Positions 1 through 12,700 of a DNA stretch of 64,000 nucleotides are shown piece after piece. Both the position numbers and the translations under genes were made by a program. A model generated the notes under the pieces. It searched no databases, had not been told where the DNA came from, and saw nothing but the letters and a program-made list of their open reading frames with translations. The stretch comes from Sinohyriopsis cumingii (lineage: Eukaryota; Mollusca; Bivalvia; Unionida; Unionidae). How positions within the stretch are numbered: position 1 is the stretch's first letter; each line of letters begins with the position of its first letter. The DNA lies in assembly GCA_028554795.2 (NCBI GenBank), contig CM068839.1, positions 39,709,006 through 39,773,005 of the forward strand, in the 5' to 3' direction.

Positions 1-671
1 TGTTTTTGCATCCACTAAAGCTGAAAATAGTTATGCCTGGTGTCTCCTGTACCCAATAATGTACACATGGTAATCATCACAACTCGATTAAATACAGGTT
101 ACTGAGACCAGACTTGATTGATCCAAGCAACAACATTATGACCTTATTTGCATACACATGCACTAACTTAAAGCAGCATAGCAAAACAATTTGTCACTGA
201 CAGAATTTCCAACTATGAACCAAACAATCTGTTCTTCAATTCCCATCAGGGTGAACAACACATGATAAGTTTAAAACATAAACAAGCATGATCTACAAGA
301 CAATTTTTCAGTGTAATTTGGCTTGAAAGAGAATGCATGGAGCATGTTAACCGAATTGGATATAATCAAGTTTCCATTTAGAATTTACTTTGAACCACTG
401 ATGAGATGAAATGGGGTTCAAACTAATAAACCAAGTTTATGCTTGTATTAGTAGTTATGTGTTTTCTGTTTTCAAATAGTAATGGATGGATTGTGTGATT
501 TGGATGAAGCTCAGCAAAATATCACAGCACATCATAATGTATATTCAATGTCATGTCCTATTAGTATAGCTCTTATTTTCATTTATATTTCAAATGAATT
601 CACGGTAAGCATAAAAATTATGAGTGAGATGTTCAAATACATTATCTTTTTCGAGGAATTTACATGACGGG

Positions 672-1210
672 ACAATTGGTATGTATGGAACTTATGTTTT
701 GTGATAACTGACATGTGAGGAATATACATTGCGGCATTCAAGAAATTTACATTACATGATAATTGGTATGTATGGAAGTAACATTACATAATAAATGGCA
801 TATGAAGAATTTACATTACATGATAACTGGCAAGTGAGGAATTTACATTGTTTGATAAATTGCACGTGAGGAAGTTTGATAAATCGCATGTGAGGAATTT
901 ATATTACATGATAACTGGCATGTGAGGAATATACATTGTTTGATAACTGGCATGTGAGGAAATTACATTGTTTGATAACTTGCACATGAGTAATTTACGT
1001 TGATAAATCACATGTGAGGAATTGATATTGTTTGATAACTCACATGTGAGGAATTTACATTAAATGATAACTGGCATCTGAGGAATTTACAATGATAGCT
1101 CGCATGTGAGGAATTTACATTGACATTGTTTGATAACAAGCATGTGAGGAATTTACATTTGATGATTGGCATGAGAGGAAATGACGTTACATGATAAGTG
1201 GAAATAAACA
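672..1210. repeat. Degenerate ~32-bp minisatellite
   Basis: About 16 imperfect units built on catgtgaggaatttacat plus tgtttgataactgg, with many small indels. It is intronic in ANAPC5. No coding or regulatory role is visible. The rest of 1-1544 holds nothing recognised. Confidence 0.85.
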
Positions 1211-1544
1211 CTTACTTACTACATCTTTGCAAAATGCTCAGCCAATGGATTCTGAACTGCTGAAATACACATTTTTATTTTGGCAAGCTATCTGCTTTTT
1301 TTTTGAAACTGATTAAAAAAACTATCAATCAAGATTTTCTTTTCTTTTTTAAATGTTGCAAGGGTAAATAAATGACCCCTTAGATAACAGGTTGTATCAT
1401 TTGACATCTGTCAATTTAATAAAGTTCTGATTACACACTAATGAGTACAAATATATTTTATTCATATTAGTCGAAATTTGTATGCTATTCATTATAGTCT
1501 AAACCAACATGCTCTTAATGACTGACATTGCAAACTCTACTTAC

Positions 1545-1646
1545 TGCTTCAGCAATATCTGGTCTAGCCTTTAGAATGTCCATTATTCTTTCCTGTAGGA
1601 CTTGAGGGGACAGGGCCTCATTTTCATTATGTTGCAGTAACATGCC
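1545..1646 (-). CDS. ANAPC5: ANAPC5 coding exon (last one inside the window)
   Basis: A 102-bp phase-0 exon from acceptor TTATTCAG to donor GCA|GTAAGT. It encodes 34 residues ([20 protein letters not shown] through RPDIAEA), following the human order ASLLKNDETKALTPASLQKE..FNPDFAEA. The next expected block (HYLSYLNNLRV in human) is not found in 1-1544, so the following intron reaches beyond the window edge. Confidence 0.92.
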
Positions 1647-3694
1647 CTGAATAAGAAATCAACAAATACACGGCCCATGTGATCTGCCTTACATAAGTAA
1701 TGCTCATTGATATTCAATGATGCTCATAATTCATTTCATCCCAGATTTTGTCTTATGTGCCAAGTTTGATCAAAATTTTATAAGAAATATAGTCAACTGA
1801 GTAATAACAGCCCAGGTAATTAGATGCCTGAATGCTGCTCATAATTAACCTGGTCTGAGACGCTGCATTATATTGGGATACTAAGTCAGATCCAAATCTG
1901 AGAATACAGCCGATACATGTAAATCTGCCAGCCATAACAAGACCTCCACAGTAAGGTAGTAAATTTTTTAAGCAAATTAGCCCAGATTTAATTAAGGTGT
2001 AACAAAATATCATGTAATACTATTGTCAAGTTGGAAAACATGAGTTTTAAAAGTTCAGAAGGACAAATCAAGACTTGTTAATTAACTCCAGTTGTTTCAC
2101 AAACTGCAGTTCTAAACCCTATGGAGCTCAATGGATTCTTGTTATATCTCAACAGGACACAATCCGTGGTCTTTATTTCAATATCACATTGTTAAGGCAA
2201 TCATCTCATGATCTCTACAGTCGCAAGACACACCCAGATCAACATATGTCCAATAAACGTAATTGTTGCCCCTCCTCTTTTTCTCCACCCAAGAATCTAT
2301 TCCTTTTTATTCTTCTGTACTAGTAAAAGTTTTTATGAAGCTTCTTGCCCCTTGTATCTTGAACGGGTATTGTCCACAACATGATGTAATATGTTATATC
2401 CAAATTTGTGTTACAATGAATCACGCTAGGATTTATGTCCTAAACTTCAATTGTAAATCCTGGTAACATAATTTTGTTCAGCCTGCCAGGTTTATGACAT
2501 GGCATTGAGGGCTGTGCAAATCTGACTGATGTGTACACTCCTATCCAAATATATGTATATTCCACCATGAACAATGACAACAGCTGGATTTACATGTCCA
2601 TGACACGATTTCTAGGGTCCTGTATATCTCAGTGAAAGATTGAACATTTTTTGAGCTAATACCTGCATTATGTGATTACCCTATTCATCAGAGAGGTGAA
2701 ATTTGTTAGGTTGATATTTCTATCAAGTTGGACCATGGAGTAGTAAACATGATTCATGCCAGGGTATCAGCTAGAAAAAAGTTAAAGTTGTCCAGTAAAA
2801 GGATGATTCCACACAGTTACAACAATTTATTTTTAGATGGGTGGCATTTTAAAGCTGTCCAAAAGGAATCAGTAAGTATCTATGTATCTCAATCTGTTTT
2901 CAGTCAAAAAAATCCAAAAACATGGAAAGCTATCTAGGTGTTGACAGTATGGAGTCAAAGCTTGAACTAGCAATAATCCAATACATGTGAAGCCACCTAG
3001 CGGTGCGGAGAGTATGGAGCCAAAGCTTGAACTAGCAATAATCCTGTACATGTGAAGCCACCTAGCGGTGCGGAGAGTATGGAGCCAAAGCTTGAACTAG
3101 CAATAATCCTGTACATGTGAAGCCATCTAGTGGTGTGGAGAGTATGGAGTCAAGCTTAAACTTGTAACAATCCAATACATGGAAGACACCTAGTGGTGCT
3201 GACAGTATGGAGTTGAAACTTAAACTAATAATGATCCAGAAGCCACCTAGTGGTGTTGACAGTATGAAGTTAAAGCTCAAACTACTAATGATCAAGTATG
3301 TGGGATGCCACCTAGTGGTTCTGAGAGAAGGGAGTCAGAGCTTATCAAGTAGTGATCCAGTACATGGAAGCCACATAGTGGTGCTGACAGAATGGAGTTG
3401 AAGCTTATACTAGTAATGATCCAGTATGTGGGATGCCACCAAGTTGTATTGACAGTTTAGAGTGAAAGCTTATCTAGTAATGATCAAGTGCATGGAAGCC
3501 ACCTAGTGCTGCTGACAGTATGGAGTTGAAGCTTATCTAGTAATGATCCAGTACATGGAAGCCACCTAGTGCTGCTGACAGTATGGAGTTGAAGCTTATC
3601 TAATGATCCAGTGCATGGAAGCCACCTTGTGGTTGTGACAAAGGAGTTGACACTTAAACTAATAATGCTACAGTAAATGTAACCTGTATGATTG

Positions 3695-3787
<93 letters not shown>

Positions 3788-6700
3788 ACTGGAATGACTT
3801 CTGTATATTGCCAGATGGCCTGAAATAGCTCCATTTTGGGAAGGCTTCATTTGGGAGGAATAACGAGTTTAAGGTTACAGGCAGAACAAATCAAACATTA
3901 AAGGACAAAGTTATGTATATATGGCAGAAGGCAGACAATTCTTTAATATGATACACTCAACCTAAGAAAGGTGCATATAAATCCAATACGGTAAATATTC
4001 ACACCCATTTGGGTGATTAATACTGGGCAGCAGTTCACTAGAATATTTTATATCTGATTCAATAGTTGACTGATATATGATGCATGCAGCCAAGAAGTCA
4101 ATTAGGCACCATTTAATAATGTCTGATTAAGATCAGTGGATGAATTTCAGGTATATTTAAAATCATTTTGCAGGTATGTAAGTGAGTAATCTGAATAAAA
4201 CCATTTTATGAAAGTCTAATGCATATATTTCATAGGTAACTGACTAAAGTCTAATGCATGTATTTGATAGATAACTGACTAAAGTCGAAGGCATATATTT
4301 CATAGGTAATTGACTAAAGTCTAATGCATATATGTTATAGGCAATTGACTAAAGTCTAATGCATATATTTTATAGGTAACTGACTAAAGTCTAATGCATA
4401 TATTTCATAGGTAACTGACTAAAGTTGAAGGCATATATTTCATAGGTAATTGACTGAAGTCTAATGCATATATTTCATAGGTAATTAACTAAAGTCTAAT
4501 GCATATATTTCATAGGTAATTGACTGAAGTCTAATGCATATATTTCATAAGTAATTGACTAAAGTCTAATGCATGTATTTGATAGATAACTGACTAAAGT
4601 CGAAGGCATATATTTCATAGGTAATTGACTAAAGTCTAATGCATATATGTTATAGGCAATTGACTAAAGTCTAATGCATATATTTTATAGGTAACTGACT
4701 AAAGTCTAATGCATATATTTCATAGGTAACTGACTAAAGTCTAATGCATGTATTTGATAGATAACTGACTAAAGTCGAAGGCATATATTTCATAGGTAAT
4801 TGACTAAAGTCTAATGCATATATGTTATAGGCAATTGACTAAAGTCTAATGCATATATTTTATAGGTAACTGACTAAAGTCTAATGAATATATTTCATAG
4901 GTAACTGACTAAAGTTGAAGGCATATATTTCATAGGTAATTGACTGAAGTCTAATGCATATATTTCATAGGTAATTAACTAAAGTCTAATGCATATATTT
5001 CATAGGTAATTGACTGAAGTCTAATGCATATATTTCATAAGTAATTGACTAAAGTCTAATGCATATATTTCATAGGTAACTGACTAAAGTCTAATGCATA
5101 TATTTCATAAGTAATTGACTAAAGTCTAATGCATATATTTCATAGGTAATTGACTGAAGTCTAATGCATATATTTCATAGGTAATTGACTGAAGTCTAAT
5201 GCATATATTTCATAAGTAATTGACTAAAGTCTAATGCATATATTTCATAGGTAATTGACTGAAGTCTAATGCATATATTTCATAGGTAATTGACTAAAGT
5301 TAAGCTAAATGTAACTCTAGTACTGAAACACACATGTGACATGATATCAGTCTTGCCTACCTGTTGTGAAATGAAATGAACAAAATGCTTGACGTAAAAT
5401 AAGTCTTGCCTACCTGTTGAGCAATAAAATACTCAGCTTGCTTTTGGGAAAAGAATCCACTAGGATCTTGTGAAGATTTCCTGTTTACAAGTAAATAAGA
5501 CATACATAATTATACTTTAATAAAAATTTCTTTATCAAATTCACTCATTTATTTGACAGTAGAAGGTCTTCTAACAGACACATAATTTGACAAATTGATG
5601 TTTATCATATCTTTTATAATATCAGCTGTCTGCGTAAATTGTGTGTCTATTACACCACTCCCACAATAAATCATGCGCTGATAACTCGCAAACCTACTTA
5701 TAATGCGGGGTCAGGCGTGGATCCAATTTTTAAACCAGAAAATACCCAAAAATTGATCCCTATTTGTTGAACTTGAAGAAAATCAGAAAATCATGATCAA
5801 AAATGGTAATGGAAACTCTGATATATTGCTCGTTTTATTGTTGAAAACGGTAGATAGGACCTGAAAATTTTAATCAACATTATGAAATATCAACTTTAAA
5901 AAGAAGTCATAAAATTTGTTAGATTTTCTTTCCAAACAACATTCTTAGCACAAAGTAATTAACGATATTCAAGGAAATTTTATCAATGAACGCCTAGTGG
6001 AGGAAGTATTTTAATAAATAAATACCAATGAAATAATTAAAAAAATTATCAATTGAAATTTGTGTTTTAGTTCCTTTTAAGTGTAATCATAATAAATGCA
6101 ATGTGTCCTCATGTAACTAAATTTAAAATGTGTCAATCTACCATAACAGCTATGTCTGCAAGAATTTCTCTGACAACCTAATTAAGTGTCGACCTTGTTT
6201 TCATATCGAACTAGCGGAAGCATTTGTTGTATTCTGGCACTAAATAAAAAGAGGGCCTACTTTTCTATTATCAAGTTAATTGCATCTTTTGAATCAAATA
6301 AAGGAGGTGGAATAAACAAAAAAAATTAAAAGGTATACATATCCCACATTGTTAAGAACCAGCGGCCCTGGTTGTATGTTGGGTAACTTATTTTAGTTGA
6401 TCAATCAAACACTGTTATAAATGGTACTGTTTATGTAAACTAATTAAACTACCTTAAATTAACCTACACAATCATAACTGTGATTAAAGATAGCAAGGCA
6501 ACCAAGTAAAATGAGTACTTTGAAGAAAGAAAAAAAGCTTTGTTTCACGAATATGGACAATTGCGGGGAAAACGAGTTTCAGAGAATTCCTGAATTCACA
6601 TGTAGAGATATCCTCAAGGATGATAAGAAGTTTCAATGTTACTTGCAAAAGAAATCATGTTATCAACATTTTACTAATTGGACAATATAAAACTTGAGTT

Positions 6701-9700
6701 TTGACGTAGACAATCGTCTCACGAAATGTTGCATTCTTTTTATGTAAAAAGGAATCTTGTTTGGTAATGTCTCACCAGTTAGTCTGGTTCCCTGCTTGGT
6801 AGACTCGTTGTTTAGCAAAATAATATCAACATCACTCTGAGAAGCACACTAATGAACAACACAATAAGCTGTGATGTAATACATAAATGTTTTCTCATAC
6901 TGTGTTAGTTGTTGAAACCAACTGGAATCATGTTATCAATCTTTCAGATGTAGGACATTTTGAAAATAAAGTGCTTTATTGACAATTATTCTCTACACGA
7001 TTATAAAGCAAGGATTCAGTCATTAAACAGCCCAGTCCCTCCCCCCCACTCCACGGTTCTCTGGATGTCTATCAGATATTTTGAAGGTCCCTCGGTAACT
7101 TGCGCCCTTGCTTAATGTGTGTTCTGTTTTGGACCCCGATGTGCACGAGTTATTGAGGGAGAGGTGTAGCTGTATCTACAGTTATAGCATGGGTATGTAA
7201 AGAGTTTCCAAGTAATGATCCTCAGGCTAAGTCTCTGGGGTAGGGATAAACCCAAGGAGCAATGTCAGTTGGATGTATAAGCTTGTCTTTTCTTGCTAAG
7301 TAAGTATATATATATACAGATGCAGCAAGTGATTGTAAATAGTTTCTGTAATATGACCCAGGGTTTAAGTATTTGCTGGTGAGGAAAGATTTTAGGACAC
7401 CACCCTAGACTTAACAATTCAGTCACTGATCATGTAATTGGAGTCTAATAAAGGCATAATGTACAAATGGAGTTATTTGCAATTTATGTACAATCACAAA
7501 CACCCTCCAATACCACCCTATGTAGAATATTAAGTACCCAAAGTTTTTGGTACAATCTACATCCCTATGGCTACAATGAACACAAGTTCTATGTGCAAGC
7601 TCTTCCAGTGTAGAAGTTGAAAGACATTACACACATTAATATATATTTATATATGTATTAATAATATACATACATACTGTATCACAATATCTGTGCTTTT
7701 CTAAAAGCATGGTCATAATTAGTGGATATCAGTTCATAATGGAGCGAATTAGGATACCTTCAAGCTAACTGGTAATTAGTGCAATCAAATCAAGGCAGGT
7801 GACAATGTTCTGAATGTACATGTATGCTAACTGGTGTGTCTAACAACCAAGCCAACATCAGGGTCCAGCCAAATGCCTCACATCTATGAAAGAAGCATGG
7901 CAATATGGGCTCAAAGCACATTATTGATTTTGAAAGGATACATAGCTGCCAACCCCCAAGTATAAAAATACTGATTTTCATGAACAAACACCTTTTCTAA
8001 AACTTTAATGCATATGTAACTAATTACAAAATTTACAACCATCAGTAAAGTAGGACAATAATTTACTTAATTATTTCATGTAAAAGATGCATGTGTTGCA
8101 CTTTTGCACCTTCTGAATGGGCAACCTGTTCCATACGGGTGCCAATTCGGAAGGTGCAAGAATGCAACATAGTCACACTCAGACAGAGGCTGCTTATTGG
8201 GACTGGTTCCACAGATGTTTTTTTCCAATCATTATTGATTCAAACGCACCATCTTTCATTGATGATCAGAATTCTGTCTGATTTTCTTACTGAACTGTTT
8301 TTGTCTAGCACACAATTAATCCTTTGCAGTTTTACAGCCTGGAAAAAGTGTGCAAAATAAATCGCCAGCAACACTAGCTACTGAAAGAGGAAGGTTCATT
8401 TCTAAAAGAAATTTAGTGGAACAAACTTCTGATTGAATTACATCAAGGTTCTATCTGGTATTTATAAAAGTTTAAGTTCAGGCTGTGTTGTTGATGATGA
8501 AGCAGCAAGATGATGTTATTAGCTTTTCCATACTGTTTTATGACACGAGTCCTCTTTGCTGAATAGCAAAATCACAATTACACAATTTGCAAAATATAAA
8601 GTTTTTTCCTTTACTAGATAGTTTCACAAATAGAAACATGATGTCATAATTGTCCTTCCTGTCATGTTTTCTTTTCTTGGCTGGAGAACATTCTGCCTTC
8701 CTTTTTGACTTGACTAGAAGTTGAATATTAAGATGAGATAGAGTGATAATGGCATGTGCTTTGCACAATCCAATATGTGGTTAAAGACTGGCATAGTAGT
8801 CTTAATTTCAAAAGAACCAATCATATTTTATAACTCTATATCCCAACATACATGAAATATATTTACTCACAGAATGGAACCAGTGCCCATTAACAAAATA
8901 TTGCAAGGAAATTTTTAATTTAACTTTTATAAAAAAAAAACCAGATTTATTTAACAAGAAATATGTACACCCGTATTCAGGTCCAAAATAGGATACAAAT
9001 ATGGCAAAAAATGGGACACTTGGCAGCTATGCAGGATAATAGATGAACCCCTGTGTAGGAGGACCATCTAAACTGGTCAGTAAGGTAAGCTAATTTACCT
9101 CGACTGATTCCTCTATCTCACTCTGACATTAAACTTGACGATATTCACTGGTCTTAACAAATTTCCGTCTTCTGATCCCAAATCTCAGAAGTCAAATTGA
9201 AAATGTCATTTGATTTTGAGTCATCAGCTCATAGCTGTTATTCTTGGAGCAAACTAATGTTCAAGATTTCTTGTCTTATGCTGAATAAAGAGAAACACCT
9301 GTACAATATTTTGTATGAGACAAACTGACAGTAAAACTACATGGTCAAGATTTTGTATAGGTGTTTCTCTTTCTTATTATGTATGACTATATAGTTTGGT
9401 ATATTAAAACAGGAAAAGGATTATTTTATACTTATTGTATTTTTAACTTTCAACAATGTCTGTTTTTTAAACTCCTCATAACATTTTAAATGTAAAAATA
9501 TACCCATACAAATATGAAAGTTAATCTTTTTCAGATACTGTTAGACATCACAACTGGTGACTGATGTTGTTTGTCAATATGTCATTATTTCCTTATATTT
9601 TTATCCTTCAAAAACTTAGCAATAGCCTTTCTGCATCAAAGCATAGGCCTTTAGGGAACTTCTTTGAAAACTGGAAATGCCCTCAGTGACAAAGCGGTTT

Positions 9701-12700
9701 GCTTTTCCAGCATCTGTACGCCACTCATATATCAAAACTCTATTTCCTTCTTTCAAAACATTTTTCACCCAGGAAAATTTAATTTTCCATTTTTCCTTCA
9801 AGCTTCCAAAACCTCTGAAGATTTGCTCTCCTTCTCTTTAGAGCTGGTGATAGATGCCCTGCTAAAAGTAGAGGTGCTAATATTAGTTCTAAATTAAACT
9901 GACACAAACTTTGTGGGGTTTTTAGTCTGCGGGTCAGAAAAATCCTCACTGACAGGTTGTTTAAGAAAACGAGACAGAAGTGAAAAAAGTAACCTGTTTG
10001 CACCACTATGATTTAAGCTCAGAAATATTCACTGAATACAATGTCTGGTAAAGTTTTGATAAATGATACATTAATTAAACACCAGAGTATATAACATTTC
10101 ATCATTTGAAGCAAATTACTGCCAGTAAAACACAAAGTTTTTAAATTGACCTCCAACAACTGTCTTTGGGAGCTGCCATATTTTCACATTTTTGTCTAAT
10201 TCAGTATAATTTGATGTGCAATCAAACAAATGCTGATATTTGATCAGAAGTCATAACTGATTTGAATATTTTGAATGTTCAACAACTGAATCAAATAAAC
10301 TTGTTTAAAGTCTGTTAACTTAAATTTGAAACCTGCCTTTGCCAGCCACGTTATGTCCCACAGTTTACCGTAACTGATTATAATTTGATGAACAATCAAA
10401 AAAATGCCAACAATGAATCAGAAGTTTATGCATTCAAGTGTTTACCTCTTCTCTATCATAATCATCAAAGTTATTCTCAAAATGATTTAATCTTGACTCA
10501 ATTATGCATACCAAAGCGTGACATCAGTTATCTGTAAACTACATCTGGTTGATAGATTTTACATAGGTGCAATTTTATTGGCAGATAAAGTGAAAACAGC
10601 ATTCAAGCAAATGCCAATGACTGTCCCATATAGGTGGATAGTGCATGCTTAGAAGAAAATTAAGCCGATGCTGCAAAAAGGGTAATTAATAGTCCAAACC
10701 TATGAATTGTAGAAAAGCCCAGCCAGGAATTTTCATGTTATAGAAATGGACCAGACTTAAAATTCAAGTGTCAAAACCTGAAGGTATGCATCTACTGATA
10801 ACACCAAATTCAGTCCTGAGAACAGATGAAGTGCATCCATGGATCAAAATATAACCATAGGGGGATAACATGAAACTTACAATGAAAACTGAAGTCAGAA
10901 TATCTTGCCAGACAGTCGTCATCCTAGCTTGAACCTTCGGTGTGAGTTTGTGTGAAATGCATCCTGGTGAAGGAATTAAATAGGACTCGATATGGAGAAA
11001 GCATAGCTGCCAATTAGAACAGAACCAAAGATTTCTTATATCTAAGCTAGGAACATGTAATAAGAGACTAAAATGTTGGCACTACCTAACCCTGCGAATA
11101 AATGGCCTTTTATGCCATGATTGCTATTCTACCACCGACTTACATGCAACTTAAAATTGTACAAAACGCATCTATGACACCAAAATAACCAAAACAGCAG
11201 AAAAGCAAATCTGCCACTGAAAAATGAACCCAGGATCTTGTACAACTATTAGACACACATATGATAATATCAGACTAAAAGATTCACACTTTTTTGGCTG
11301 GTATGTAACTCCCACCACTACATTAGAAGAAAACAGAATTAAGCTATCTTTGTACATTGATATCTAATGGGTATGAAGGTTAATCTACCAGTCTGTACGA
11401 CGCAAAGCATCCATAGAATGTGCAAGTCCACTCTTGTTGAAACGGACCTCTGATAAGCTAAGGGCAGTGTCAGTCAGTGAGCCACCAAAAATGTTGCTTT
11501 CCTCAGGCACCTGGTCGTTTCGACCTTCATTGTAATAGTCTACAAACTTTGCATGTAGTTTGATAACCTGGCTGAATGTCAGCTTCTCAAAGGCCAGGAT
11601 CATGCGTCTGATAAACACACCTATAATGAATGGAACATCAAGAATGTATATCTTCAGGGTAAGTAATATATAGCAACAATGGTAAAAATCATTATGCCAA
11701 AAATACATACAAAATTTAACAAAATTTACAACAGAAGCATGATTACTTACTAAATGTTTATTGCACACAAATTTGAAGAAAAGGTTCCCCTGCTGCAGAG
11801 CCACCAATTTTCTTTGATACTGGATTTTAATTATATTGACTGTGAACACAGATTTCAAATTGAACTAAGTCCTTGAAATGAACACAAGTCTCTAAAACTG
11901 AACATTGTTCTTTGAAATTAAACATAAGTGTCTGACAAACAGCTAGATAGAATAGCCATAAAGGCCATCTTATGGAGGCTATCATCTATGGGGGACGCAA
12001 AGACAATATTAGCTTCAATATCAAATATGCAGTAAAATATCCAGGTCCATCTTATATTTGTTGATCGGCAAGCATATACTTTTAAAAAGCATCTCTCCAC
12101 AGTTTTAACTTTGTTGTCAGACACAACCACCCATAATTAATTCTCTAGTGTCAGAGAGCATAGTGAAGATCTCTTTCTTAAACTTTATATTTCTAATGAG
12201 TTTCTTGCATTTTTCAGCCACATGAAAGCCTAGCATAAACAGTGAGTAGGAAAATACCAGTCAGTGTGACATGTCATAAAAAATGACATAAGTTTGTCAT
12301 TTTGGTTATTATTTCTCCATCATTCTTCCGTATGAAAAGAATAGAAAAAAATGGGAAAAGAGAATGATAGGGCTATAGTTGGGGTAAAATCATTGCATGG
12401 CTTGTTAGTGACCTAGAATGCATGATACCAAGTCAGTAAAATACAACTGGGCTTGGCATAAGTGTATAATATTTGCTGGCAAATATAAGTTAATACAGAG
12501 TACAAGTCAAACTTGCACATTTTGAAAATGTTCCATCCTTCATCCATATATAGGTTAGCGCAGAGTATAAGATGAGGCCAGATAAATACCCCAAAATTTT
12601 GTCTTTTTTTTTTTTACTATAGTTCGTTCCATATCACATCACAATATTATCCTATCTGTAACTCCCTAAATTTTCAGGCTGACAACATTACATATAGCTA

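Larger units (their letters stand above)
7936..9037. mobile_element. Possible decayed DNA transposon with short inverted termini
   Basis: The left end carries ggatacatagctgccaa (7936). The right end carries its imperfect inverse, with cttggcagctatgcaggat ending at 9037. A minus-strand fragment inside resembles a BED-type zinc finger, as in hAT-like transposases. A third match to the terminus (gcatagctgccaatt) lies at 11001. Boundaries and family are tentative, and I could not establish a clear target duplication. Confidence 0.35.

Noticed and set aside
1-1544. A further ANAPC5 exon
   Set aside because: No minus-strand stretch resembling the next conserved block with matching splice phase was found.
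3484-3834. 116-codon minus-strand frame with an Ile-Tyr run
   Set aside because: It is translation of the (TA)n microsatellite and the neighbouring 60-bp minisatellite; no domain or splice signals support it.
4211-5300. Regular repeats that could suggest a CRISPR array
   Set aside because: Units are contiguous with no unique spacers, in a eukaryotic intron. The same applies to the 44-bp array at 18.2-20.8 kb.
9605-10006. Two overlapping minus-strand frames
   Set aside because: No recognised family and no splice-compatible continuation; left as unknown intron sequence.
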